The notes beneath the pieces were generated by a model, which saw only the letters and a list, made by a program, of their open reading frames with translations, made no database searches and was not told the DNA's origin. A DNA stretch of 64,000 nt. Origin: Calendula officinalis (lineage: Eukaryota > Streptophyta > Magnoliopsida > Asterales > Asteraceae). Made by a program: the position numbers and the translations under genes. The stretch lies in NCBI GenBank assembly GCA_963853835.1, contig OY970821.1, positions 55,446,640-55,510,639 of the forward strand. Direction: 5' to 3'. Shown here in pieces: positions 30,538 through 41,797 of the stretch (position 1 is the first letter of the stretch; each line of letters begins with the position of its first letter).

Positions 30538-32432
30538 TTGGATATTGAAGAGTTCGGGCCGAAGAGGGATGTTCGGGCCGAAGTGGTGTTCGGGCCGAAG
30601 TGCGATGTTCGGGCCGAAGTGGTGTTCGGGCCGAAGTTCGGTGTTCGGGCCGAGGATGATGTTCGGGTCGAGGTTGCAGTTCGGGCCGAGGTCGGAGTTT
30701 GGGCCGAGGTTGAAGTTCGGGCCGAAAATGAAGTTCGGGCCGGGAACAGTGAAGAGTTCGGGCCGAACTTGTTCTTGGCATTGACGAATGAACATGCTAT
30801 TTTGGTTACTCGTGGGCGTGAAACGGACACCCGAGCTGAAAGTTATGAATGTTTTAGTATAGCACCTTTTGTCACACAATCTTGGATATTGAAGAGTTCG
30901 GGCCGAAGAGGGATGTTCGGGCCGAAGTGGGGTTCGGGCCGAAGTGCGATGTTCGGGCCGAAGTGGTGTTCGGGCCGAAGTGGTGTTCGGGCCGAAGTGG
31001 TGTTCGGGCCGAAGTTCGGTGTTCGGGCCGAGGATGATGTTCGGGCCGAGGTTGAAGTTCGGGCCGAGGTCGGAGTTCTGGCCGAGGTTGAAGTTCGGGC
31101 CGAGGTTGAAGTTCGGGCCGAGGTTGAAGTTCGGGCTGAAAATGATGTTCGGGCCGGGAACATTGAAGAGTTCGGGCCGAACTTGTTCTTGGCAGCGACG
31201 AACGAACCAGCTATTTTGGTTACTCGTGGGCGTGAAACGGACACCCGAGCTGAAAGTTATGAATGTTTTAGTATAGCACCTTTTGTCACACAATCTTGCA
31301 TATTGAAGAGTTCGGGCCGAAGAGGGATGTTCGGGCCGAAGTGGTGTTCGGGCCGAAGTGCGATGTTCGGGCCGAAGTGGTGTTCGGGCTGAAGTGGTGT
31401 TCGGGCCGAAGTTCGGTGTTCGGGCCGAGGATGATGTTCGGGCCGAGTATGAAGTTCGGGCCGAGGTCGGAGTTCGGGCCGAGGTTGAAGTTTGGGCCGA
31501 GGTTGAAGTTCGGGCCGAAAATGAAGTTCGGGCGGGGAACAGTGAAGAGTTCGGGCCGAACTTGTTCTTGGCAGTGACGAACGAACCAGCTATTTTGGTT
31601 ACTCGTGGGCGTGAAACGGACACCCGAGCAGAAAGTTATGAATGTTTTAGTATAGCACCTTTTGTCACACAATCTTGGATATTGAAGAGTTCGGGCCGAA
31701 GAGGGATGTTCGGGCCGAAGTGGTGTTCGGGCCGAAGTGCGATGTTCGGGCCGAAGTGGTGTTCGGGCCGAAGTGGTGTTCGGGCCGAAGTTCGGTCTTC
31801 GGGCCGAGGATGATGTCCGGGCCGAGGTTGAAGTTCGGGCCGAGGTCGGAGTTCTGGCCGAGGTTGAAGTTCGGGCCGAGGTTGAAGTTCGGGCCGAGGT
31901 TGAAGTTCGGGCTGAAAATGATGTTCGGGCCGGGAACAGTGAAGAGTTCGGGCCGAACTTGTTCTTGGCAGCGACGAACGAACCAGCTATTTTGGTTACT
32001 CGTGGGCGTGAAACGGACACCCGAGCCGAAAGTTATGAATGTTTTAGTATAGCACCTTTTGTCACACAATCTTGGATATTGAAGAGTTCGGGCCGAAGAG
32101 GGATGTTCGGGCCGAAGTGGTGTTCGGGCCGAAGTGCGATGTTCGGGCCGAAGTGGTGTTCGGGCCGAAGTGGTGTTCGGGCCGAAGTTCGGTGTTCGGG
32201 CCGAGGTTGAAGTTCGGGCCGAGGTCAGAGTTCGGGCCGAGGTTGAAGTTCGGGCCGAGGTTGAAGTTTGGGCCGAGGTTGAAGTTCGGGCCGGGAACAG
32301 TGAAGAGTTCGGGCCGAACTTGTTCTTGGCAGTGACGAACGAACCAGCTATTTTGGTTACTCGTGAGCGTGAAACGGACACCCGAGCTGAAAGTTATGGA
32401 TGTTTTAGTATAGCACCTTTTGTCACACAATC
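30538..32432. repeat. Five-monomer HOR, copy 2
   Basis: Monomers start at 30538, 30882, 31296, 31675 and 32072 (344, 414, 379, 397, 361 bp). The first four match copy 1 almost perfectly at an offset of 1,877 bp. Differences seen include TTGCATATTG at 31296 and the repaired CGGGCCGAGG in 31675 where 29798 has CGGGCAGAGG. The fifth monomer, 32072, departs from 30195 in its B block, so the copy ends within it. Confidence 0.92.
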
Positions 32433-34586
32433 TTGGATATTGAAGAGTTCAGGCCGAAGAGGGATGTTCGGGCCGAAGTGGTGTTCGGGCCGAAGTGCGA
32501 TGTTCGGGCCGAGGTTCGGTGTTCGGGTCGAGGATGATGTTCGGGCCGAAGTTCGGTGTTCGGGCCGAGGATGATGATCGGGCCTAGGTTGAAGTTCGGG
32601 CCGAGGTCGGAGTTAGGGCCGAGGTTGAAGTTCGGGCCGAAAATGAAGTTCGGGCCGAAAATGAAGTTCGGGCTGGGAACAGTGAAGAGTTCGGGCCGAA
32701 CTTGTTCTTGGCAGTGACGAACGAACCAGCTATTTTGGTTACTCGTGGGCGTGAAACGGACACCCGAGCAGAAAGTTATGAATGTTTTAGTATAGCACCT
32801 TTTGTCACACAATCTTGGATATTGAAGAGTTCGGGCCGAAGAGGGATGTTCGTGCCGAAGTGGTGTTCGGGCCGAAGAGGGATGTTCGGGCTGAAGTGGT
32901 GTTCGGGCCGAAGTGGCGTACGGGCCGAAGTTCGGTGTTCGGGCCGAGGATGATGTTCGGGCCGAGGTTGAAGTTCGGGCCGAGGTCGGAGTTCGGGCCG
33001 AGGTTGAAGTTCGGGCCGAAAATGAAGTTCGGTCCGGGAACAGTGAAGAGTTCGGGCCGAACTTGTTCTTGGCAGTGACGAACGAACCAGCTATTTTGGT
33101 TACTCGTGGGCGTGAAACGGACACCGGAGCTGAAAGTTATCAATGTTTTAGTATAGCACCTTTTGTCACACAATATTGGATATTGAAGAGTTCGGGCCCA
33201 AGAGGGATGTTCGGGCCGAAGTGGTGTTCGGGCCGAAGTGGGATGTTCGGGCCGAAGTGGTGTTCGGGCCGAAGTGGTGTTCGGGCCGAAGGTCGGTGTT
33301 CGGGCCGAGGTTGATGTTCGGGCCGAGGTTGAAGTTCGGGCCGAGGTCGGAGTTCGGGCCGAGGTTGAAGATCGGGCCGAGGTTGAAGTTCGGGCCGAAA
33401 ATGAAGTTCGGGCCAGGAACAGTGAAGAGTTCGGGCCGAACTTGTTCTTGGCAGTGACGAACGAACCAGCTATTTTGGTTACTCGTGAGCGTGAAACGGA
33501 CACCCGAGCTGAAAGTTATGGATGTTTTAGTATAGCACCTTTTGTCACACAATCTTGGATATTGAAGAGTTCGGGCCGAAGAGGGATGTTCGGGCCGAAG
33601 TGGTGTTCGGGCCGAAGTGCGATGTTCGGGCCGAAGTTCGGTGTTCGGGCCGAGGATGATGTTCGGGCCGAAGTTCGGTGTTCGGGCCGAGGATGATGTT
33701 CGGGCCGAGGTTGAAGTTCGGGCCGAGGTCGGAGTTAGGGCCGAGGTTGAAGTTCGGGCCGAAAATGAAGTTCGGGCTGGGAACAGTGAAGAGTTCGGGC
33801 CGAACTTGTTCTTGGCAGTGACGAACGAACCAGCTATTTTGGTTACTCGTGGGCGTGAAACGGACACCCGAGCAGAAAGTTATGAATGTTTTAGTATAGC
33901 ACCTTTTGTCACACAATCTTGGATATTGAAGAGTTCGGGCCGAAGAGGGATGTTCGTGCCGAAGTGGTGTTCGGGCCGAAGAGGGATGTTCGGGCCGAAG
34001 TGGTGTTCGGGCCGAAGTGGCGTACGGGCCGAAGTTCGGTGTTCGGGCCGAGGATGATGTTCGGGCCGAGGTTGAAGTTCGGGCCGAGGCCGGAGTTCGG
34101 GCCGAGGTTGAAGTTCGGGCCGAAAATGAAGTTCGGGCCGGGAACAGTGAAGAGTTCGGGCCGAACTTGTTCTTGGCAGTGACGAACGAACCAGCTATTT
34201 TGGTTACTCGTGGGCGTGAAACGGACACCGGAGCTGAAAGTTATTAATGTTTTAGTATAGCACCTTTTGTCACACAATATTGGATATTGAAGAGTTCGGG
34301 CCCAAGAGGGATGTTCGGGCCGAAGTGGTGTTCGGGCCGAAGTGGTGTTCGGGCCGAAGTTCGGTGTTCGGGCCGAGGATGATGTTCGGGCCGAGGTTGA
34401 AGTTCGGGCCGAGGTTGAAGTTCGGGCCGAACATGAAATTCGGGCCGAGAACACTGAAGAGTTCGGGCCGAACTTGTTCTTGGCAGTGACGAACGAACCA
34501 GCTATGTTGGTTACTCGTGGGCGTGAAACGGACACCCGAGCTGAAAGTTATGAATGTTTTAGTATAGCACCTTTTGTCACACAATC
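32433..34586. repeat. Three-monomer HOR in two copies (1,122 and 1,032 bp)
   Basis: Starts are 32433, 32815 and 33176, then 33555, 33919 and 34280 (382, 361, 379; 364, 361, 307 bp). The first member has the 37-bp duplication and GGGCTGGGAACAG. The second has TTCGTGCCGAAG and the unusual GAAGTGGCGTACGGGCC. The third begins GGGCCCAAGAGG. 32433 carries one extra GAAAATGAAG unit. 34280 is shortened, with a B block of only a few units and GAACATGAAATTCGG. The linkers before them share CTCGTGAGCG and TATGGATG, or GACACCGGAGC. Confidence 0.85.
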
Positions 34587-37500
34587 TTGGATATTGAAGA
34601 GTTCGGGCCGAAGAGGGATGTTCGGGCCAAAGTGGTGTTCGGGCCGAAGTGCGATGTTCGGGCCGAAGTGGTGTTCGGCCCGAAGTGGTGTTCGGGCCGA
34701 ATTTCGGTGTTCAGGCCGAGGATGATGTTCGGGCCGAGTATGAAGTTCGGGCCGAGGTCGGAGTTCGGGCCGAAAATGAAGTTCGGGCCGGGAAAAGTGA
34801 AGAGTTCGGGTTGAACTTGTTCTTGGCAGTGACGAACGAACCAGCTATTTTGGTTACTCGTGGGCGTGAAACGGACACCCGAGCAGAAAGTTATGAATGT
34901 TTTAGTATAGCACCTTTTGTCACACAATCTTGGATATTGAAGAGTTCAGGCCGAAGAGGGATGTTCGGGCCGAAGTGGTGTTCGGGCCGAGGTGCGATGT
35001 TGGGGCCGAATTGGTGTTCGGGCCGAAGTGGTGTTCGGGCCGAAGTGGTGTTCGAGCCGAAGTGGTGTTCGGGCCGAAGTTCGGTGTTCGGGCCGAGGAT
35101 GATGTTCGGGCCGAGTTGAAGTTCGGGCCGAGGTCGGAGTTCGGGCCGAGGTTGAAGTTCGGGCCGAGGTTGAAGTTCGGGCTGAAAATGAAGTTCGGGC
35201 CGGGAACAGTGAAGAGTTCGGGCCGAACTTGTTCTTGGCAGTGACGAACGAACCAGATATTTTGGTTAGTCGTGGGCGTGAAACGGACACCCGAGCTGAA
35301 AGTTATGAATGTTTTAGTATAGCACCTTTTGTCACACAATCTTGGATATTGAAGAGTTCGGGCCGAAGAGGGATGTTCGGGCCGAAGTGGTGTTCGGGCC
35401 GAAGTGCGATGTTCGGGCCGAAGTTCGGTGTTCGGGCCGAGGATGATGTTCGGGCCGAGGTTGAAGTTCGGGCCGAGGTCGGAGTTCGGGCCGAGGTCGG
35501 AGTTCGGGCCGAGGTTGAAGTTCGGGCCGAGGTTGAAGTTCGGGCCGGGGTTGAAGTTCGGGCCGGGAACAGTGAAGAGTTCGGGCCGAACTTGTTCTTG
35601 GCTGTGACGAACGAACCAGCTATTTTGGTTACTCGTGGGCGTGAAACGGACACCCGAGCTGAAAGTTATGAATGTTTTAGTATAGCACCTTTTGTCACAC
35701 AATCTTGGATATTGAAGAGTTCGGGACGAAGAGGGATGTTCGGGCCGAAGTGGTGTTCGGGCCGAAGTGCGATGTTCGGGCCGAAGTTCGGTGTTCGGGC
35801 CGAGGATGATGTTCGGGCCGAAGTTCGGTGTTCGGGCCTAGGATGATGTTCGGGTAGAGGTTGAAGTTCGGGCCGACGTCGGAGTTCGGGCCGAGGTTGA
35901 AGTTCGGGCCGAGGTTGAAGTTCTTGCCGAAAATGAAGTTCGGGCCGGGAACAGTGAAGATTTCGGGCCGAACTTGTTCTTGGCAGTGACGAACGAACCA
36001 GCTATTTGGGGTTACTCGTGGGCGTGAACCGGACACCCGAGCTGAAAGTTATTAATGTTTTAGTATAGCACCTTTTGTCACACAATCTTGGATATTGAAG
36101 AGTTCGGGCCGAAGAGGGATGTTCGGGCCGAAGTGGTGTTCAGGCCGAAGTGGTGTTCGGGCCGAAGTGCGATGTTCGAGCCGAAGTTCGGTGTTCGGGC
36201 CGAGGATGATGTTCGGGCCGAAGTTCGGTGTTCGGGCCGAGGATGATGTTCGGGCCGAGGTTGAAGTTCGGGCCGAGGTCGGAGTTCGGGCCGAGGTTGA
36301 AGTTCGGGCCGAGGTTGAAGTTCGGGCCGCAAATGAAGTTCGGGCCGGGAACAGTGAAGAGTTCGAGCCGAACTTGTCCTTGGCAGTGACGAACGAACCA
36401 GCTATTTTGGTTACTCGTGGGCGTGAAACGGACACCCGAGCAGAAAGTTATGAATGTTTTAGTATAGCACCTTTTGTCACACAATCTTGGATATTGAAGA
36501 GTTCGGGCCGAAGAGGGATGTTCGGGCCGAAGTGGGATGTTCGGGCCGAAGTGGTGTTCGGGCCGAAGTGGTGTTCGGGCCGAAGTTCAGTGTTCGGGCC
36601 GAGGATGATGTTCGGGCCGAGGTTGAAGTTCGGGCCGAGGTCGGAGTTCGGGCCGAGGTTGAAGTTCGGGCCGAGGTTGAAGTTCGGGCCGAAAATGAAG
36701 TTCGGGCCGGGAACACTGAAGAGTTCGGGCCGAACTTGTTCTTGGGAGTGACGAACGAACCAGCTATTTTGGTTACTCGTGGGCGTGAAACGGACACCCG
36801 AGCTGAAAGTTATGAATGTTTTAGTATAGCACCTTTTGTCACACAATATTGGATATTGAAGAGTTCGGGCCCAAGAGGGATGTTCGGGCCGAAGTGGTGT
36901 TCGGGCCGAAGTGGTGTTCGGGCCGAAGTTCGGTTTTCGGGCCGAAGATGATGTTCGGGCCGAGGTTGAAGTTCAGGCCGAGGTTGAAGTTCGGGCCGAA
37001 AATGAAGTTCGGGCCGAGAACACTGAAGAGTTTGGGCCGAACTTGTTCTTGGCAGTGACGAACGAACCAGCTATTTTGGTTACTCGTGGGCGTGAAACGG
37101 ACACCCGAGCTGAAAGTTATGAATGTTTTAGTATAGCACCTTTTGTCACACAATCTTGGATATTGAAGAGTTCGGGACGAAGTGGTGTTCGGGCCGAAGT
37201 GCGATGTTCGGGCCGAAGTGATGTTCGGGCCGAAGTTCGGTGTTCGGGCCGAGGATATTTTCGGGCCGAGGTTGAAGTTTGGGCCGAGGTCGGAGTTCTG
37301 GCCGAGGTTGAAGTTCGGGCCGAGGTTGAAGTTCGGGCCGAAAATGTAGTTCGGGCCGGGAACAGTGAAGAGTTCGGGCCGAACTTGTTCTTGGCAGTGA
37401 CGAACGAACCAGCTATTTTGGTTACTCGTGAGCGTGAAACGGACACCCGAGCTGAAAGTTATGGATGTTATAGTATAGCACCTTTTGTCACACAATCTTG

Positions 37501-38168
37501 GATATTGAAGAGTTCGGGCCGAAGAGGGATGTTCGGGCCGAAGTGGTGTTCGGGCCGAAGTGCGATGTTCGGTCCGAAGTTCGGTGTTCGGGCCGAGGAT
37601 GATGTTCGGGCCGAAGTTCGGTGTTCGGGCCGAGGATGATGTTCGGGCCGAGGTTGAAGTTCGGGCCGAAAATGAAGTTCGGGCCTGGAACAGTGAAGAG
37701 TTCGGGCCGAACTTGTTCTTGGTAGTGACGAACGAACCAGCTATTTTGGTTACTCGTGGGCGTGAAACGGACACCCAAGCTGAAAGTTATGAATGTTTTA
37801 GTATAGCACCTTTTGTCACACAATCTTGGATATTGAAGAGTTCGGGCCGAAGAGGGATGTTCGGGCCGAAGTGGTGTTCGGGCCGAAGTGGGATGTTCGG
37901 GCCGAAGTGGTGTTCGGGCCGAAGTTCGGTGTTCGGGCCGAGGATGATGTCGGGCCGAGGTTGAAGTTCGGGCCGAGGTCGGAGTTCGGGCCGAGGTTGA
38001 AGTTCGGGCCGAAAATAAAGTTCGGGCCGGGAACAGTGAAGAGTTCGGGCCGAATTTGTTCTTGGCAGTGACGAACGAACCCTTTATTTTGGTTACTCGT
38101 GGGCGTGAAACGGACACCCGAGCTGAAAGTTATGAATGTTTTAGTATAGCACCTTTTGTCACACAATA
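34587..38168. repeat. Ten monomers without clear HOR, part 1 of the irregular zone
   Basis: Starts are 34587, 34930, 35342, 35705, 36088, 36487, 36849, 37156, 37498 and 37826 (343, 412, 363, 383, 399, 362, 307, 342, 328, 343 bp). The 37-bp duplication is present in 35705, 36088 and 37498. 36849 is the last GGGCCCAAG / GAGAACACTG monomer. 37156 lacks the GAAGAGGGATG unit and has GAGGATATTTTCGGG. The linker near 36005 is altered (CTATTTGGGGTTAC and GTGAACCGG). More single-base variants are visible here than in the duplicated blocks. Confidence 0.82.
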
Positions 38169-41100
38169 TTGGATATTGAAGAGTTCGGGCCGAAGAGGGA
38201 TGTTCCGGCCGAAGTGGTGTTCGGGCCGAAGTGGGATGTTCAGGCCGAAGTGGTGTTCGGGCCGAAGTGGTGTTCGGGCCGAAGTTCGGTGTTCGGGCCG
38301 AGGATGATGTTCGGGCCGAGGTTGAAGTTTGGGCCGAGGTTGAAGTTTGGGCCGAGGTCGGAGTTCGGGCCGAGGTTGAAGTTCGGGCCGAAAATGAAGT
38401 TCGGACCGGGAACAGTATTGAGTTCGGGCCGAACTTGTTCTTGGCAGTGACGAACGAACCAGCTATTTTTGTTACTCGTGGGCGTGAAACGGACACCCGA
38501 GCTGAAAGTTATGAATGTTTTAGTATAGCACCTTTTGTCACACAATATTGGATATTGAAGAGTTCGGGCCGAAGAGGGATGTTAGGGCCGAAGTGGTGTT
38601 CGGGCCGATGTGGGATGTTCAGGCCGAAGTGGTGTTGAGGCCGAAGTTCAGTGTTCGGGCCGAGGATGATGTTCGGGCCGAGATTGAAGTTTGGGCCGAG
38701 GTCGGAGTTCGGGCCGAGGTTAAAGTTCGGGCCGAAAATGAAGTTCGGGCCGGGAACAGTGAAGAGTTCGGGCCGAACTTGTTCTTGGCAGTGACGAACG
38801 AACCAACTATTTTGGTTACTCGTGGGCGTGAAACGGACACCCGAGCTGAAAGTTATGAATGTTTTAGTATAACACCTTTTGTCTCACAATCTTGGATATT
38901 GAAGAGTTCGGGCCGAAGAGGGATGTTTGGGCCGAAGTGGTGTTCGGGTCGAAGTGGGATGTTCGGGCCGAAGTGGTATTCGGGCCGAAGTGGTGTTCGG
39001 GCCGAAGTTCGGTGTTCGGGCCGAGGATGATTTTCGGGCCGAGGTTGAAGTTCGGGCCGAGGTCGGAGTTCGGACCGAGGTTGAAGTTCGGGCCGAGGTT
39101 GAAGTTCGGGCCGAAAATGAAGTTCGGGCCGGGAACAGTGAAGAGTTCGGGCCGAACTTGTTCTTGGCTGTGACGAACGAACCAGCTATTTTGGTTACTC
39201 GTGGGCGTGAAACGGACACCCGAGCTGAAAGTTATGAATGTTTTAGTATAGCACCTTTTGTCACAAAATCTTGGATATTGAAGAGTTCGGGCCGAAGAGG
39301 GATGTTCGGACCGAAGTGGTGTTCGGGCCGAAGTGGGATGTTCGTGCCGAGGTTGAAGTTCGGGCCGAAGTGGTGTTCGGGCCGAAGTTCGGTGTCCGGG
39401 CCGAGGATGATAGTCGGGCCGAGGTTGAAGTTCGGGCCGAGGTCGGAGGTCGGGCCGAGGATGAAGTTCGGGCCGAGTTTGAAGTTCGGGCCGAAAATGA
39501 AGTTCGGGCCGGGAACAGTGAAGAGTTCGGGCCGAACTTGTTTTTGGCAGTGACGAACGAACCAGCTATTTTGGTTACTCGTGGGCGTAAAACGGACACC
39601 CGAGCTGAAATTTATGAATGATTTAGTATAGCACCTTTTGTCACACAATATTGGATATTGAAGAGTTCGGGCCGAAAAGGGATGTTCGGGCCGAAGTGGT
39701 GTTCGGGCCGAAGTGGGATGTTCGGGCCGAAGTGGTGTTCGGGCCGAAGTTCAGTGTTCGGGCCGAGGATGATGCTCGGGCCGAGGTTGAAGTTCGGGCA
39801 GAGGTCGGAGTTCGGGCCGAGGTTGAAGTTCGGGTCGAGGTTGAAGTTCGGGCCGAAAATGAAGTTCGGGCCGGGAACAGTGAAGAGTTCGGGCAGAACT
39901 TGTTCTTGGCAGTGACGAACGAACCAGCTATTTTGGTTACTCGTGGGCGTGAAAGGGACACCCGAGCTGAAAGTTATGAATGTTTTAGTATAGCACCTTT
40001 TGTCACACAATCTTGGATATTGAAGAGTTCGGGCCGAAGTGGTGTTCGGGCCGAAGTGGGATGTTCGGGCCGAAGTGGTCTTCGGGCCGAAGTGGTGTTC
40101 GGGCCGAAGTTCGGTGTTCGGGCCGAGGATGATGTTCGGGCCGAGGTTGAAGTTCGGGCCGAGGTCGGAGTTCGGGCCGAGGTTGAAGTTCGGGCCGAAA
40201 ATGAAGTTCGGGCCAGGAACAGTGATGAGTTCGGGCCGAACTTGTTCTTGGCAGTGACGAACGAACCAGCTATTTTGGTTACTCGTGGGCGTGAAACGGA
40301 CACCCGAACTGAAAGTTATCAATGTTTTAGTATAGCACCTTTTGTCACACAATCTTGGATATTGAAGAGTTCGGGCCGAAGAGGGATGTTCGGGCGGAAG
40401 TGGAGTTCGGGTCGAAGTGGGATGTTCGGGCCGAAGTGGTGTTCGGGCCGAAGTTCGGTGTTCGGGCCGAGGATGATGTTCGGGCCGAGGTTGAAGTTCG
40501 GGCCGAGGTCGGAGTTCGGGCCGAGGTTGAAGTTCGGGCCGAGGTTGAAGTTCGGGCCGAAAATGAAGTTCGGGCCGGGAACAGTGAAGAGTTCAGGCCG
40601 AACTTGTTCTTGGCAGTGACGAACGAACCAGCTATTTTGGTTACTCGAGGGCGTGAAACGGACACCCGAGCTGAAAGTTATGAATGTTTTAGTATAGCAC
40701 CTTTTGTCACACAATCTTGGATATTGAAGAGTTCGGGCCGAAGAGGGATGTTCGGGCCGAAGTGGAGTTCGGGTCGTAGTGGGATGTTCGGGCCGAAGTG
40801 GTGTTCGGGCCGAAGTTCGGTGTTCGGGCCGAGGATGATGTTCGGGCCGAGGTTGAAGTTCGGGCCGAGGTCGGAGTTCGGGCCGAGGTTGACGTTCGGG
40901 CCGAGGTTGAAGTTCGGGCCGAAAATGAAGTTCGGGCCGGGAACAGTGAAGGGTTCGGGCCGAACTTGTTCTTCGCAGTGACGAACGAACCCTTTATTTT
41001 GGTTACTCATGGGCGTGAAACGGACACCCGAGCTGAAAGTTACGAATGTTTTAGTATAGCACCTTTTGTCACAAAATATTGGATATTGAAGAGTTCGGGC

Positions 41101-41797
41101 CGAAGAGGGATGTTCGGGCCGAAGTGGTGTTCGGGCCGAAGTGGGATGTTCGGGCTGAAGTGGTGTTCGGGCCGAAGTGGTGTTCGGGCCGAAGTTCGGT
41201 GTTCGGACCGAGGATGATTTTCGTGCCGAGGTTGAAGTTCGGGCCGAGGTCGGAGTTCGGGCTGAGGTTGAAGTTCGGGCCGAGGTTGAAGTTCGGGCCG
41301 GGAACAGTGAAGAGTTCGGGCCGAACTTGTTTTTGGCTGTGACGAACGAACCAGCTATTTTGGTTACTCGTGGGCGTGAAACGGACACCCGAGCTGAAAG
41401 TTATGAATGTTTTAGTATAGCACCTTTTGTCACACAATCTTGGATATTGAAGAGTTCGGGCCGAAGAGGGATGTTCGGGCAGAAGTGGTGTTCGGGCCGA
41501 AGTGGGATGTTCGGGCCGAGGTGGAAGTTCGGGCCGAAGTGGTGTTCGGGCCGAAGTTTGGTGTTCGGGCCGAGGATGATGTTCGGGCCGAGGTTGAAGT
41601 TCGGGCCGAGGTCGGAGTTCGGGCCGAGGTTGAAGTTCGGGCCGAGGTTGAAGTTCGGGCCGGGAACAGTGAAGAGTTCGGGCCGAACTTGTTCTTGGCA
41701 GTGACGAACCAGCTATTTTGGTTACTCGTGGGCGTGAAACGGACACCCGAGCTGAAAGTTATGAATGTTTTAGTATAGCACCTTTTGTCACACAGTC
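38169..41797. repeat. Ten monomers without clear HOR, part 2 of the irregular zone
   Basis: Starts are 38169, 38548, 38892, 39271, 39651, 40013, 40355, 40717, 41079 and 41440 (379, 344, 379, 380, 362, 342, 362, 362, 361, 358 bp). New variants begin here and continue to the right end: TTAGGGCCGAAG with GGCCGATGTGGG (38548), GAGGTGGAAG-type units (39361, 41520), GTGGAGTTCGGGTCG (40355, 40717), GAACCCTTTATTTTGG linkers (38088, 40988) and ATGATTTAGTATAG (39618). The linker of 41440 lost the four bases CGAA (GTGACGAACCAGC, near 41702). This looks like a source zone for the right-arm HORs. Confidence 0.82.
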
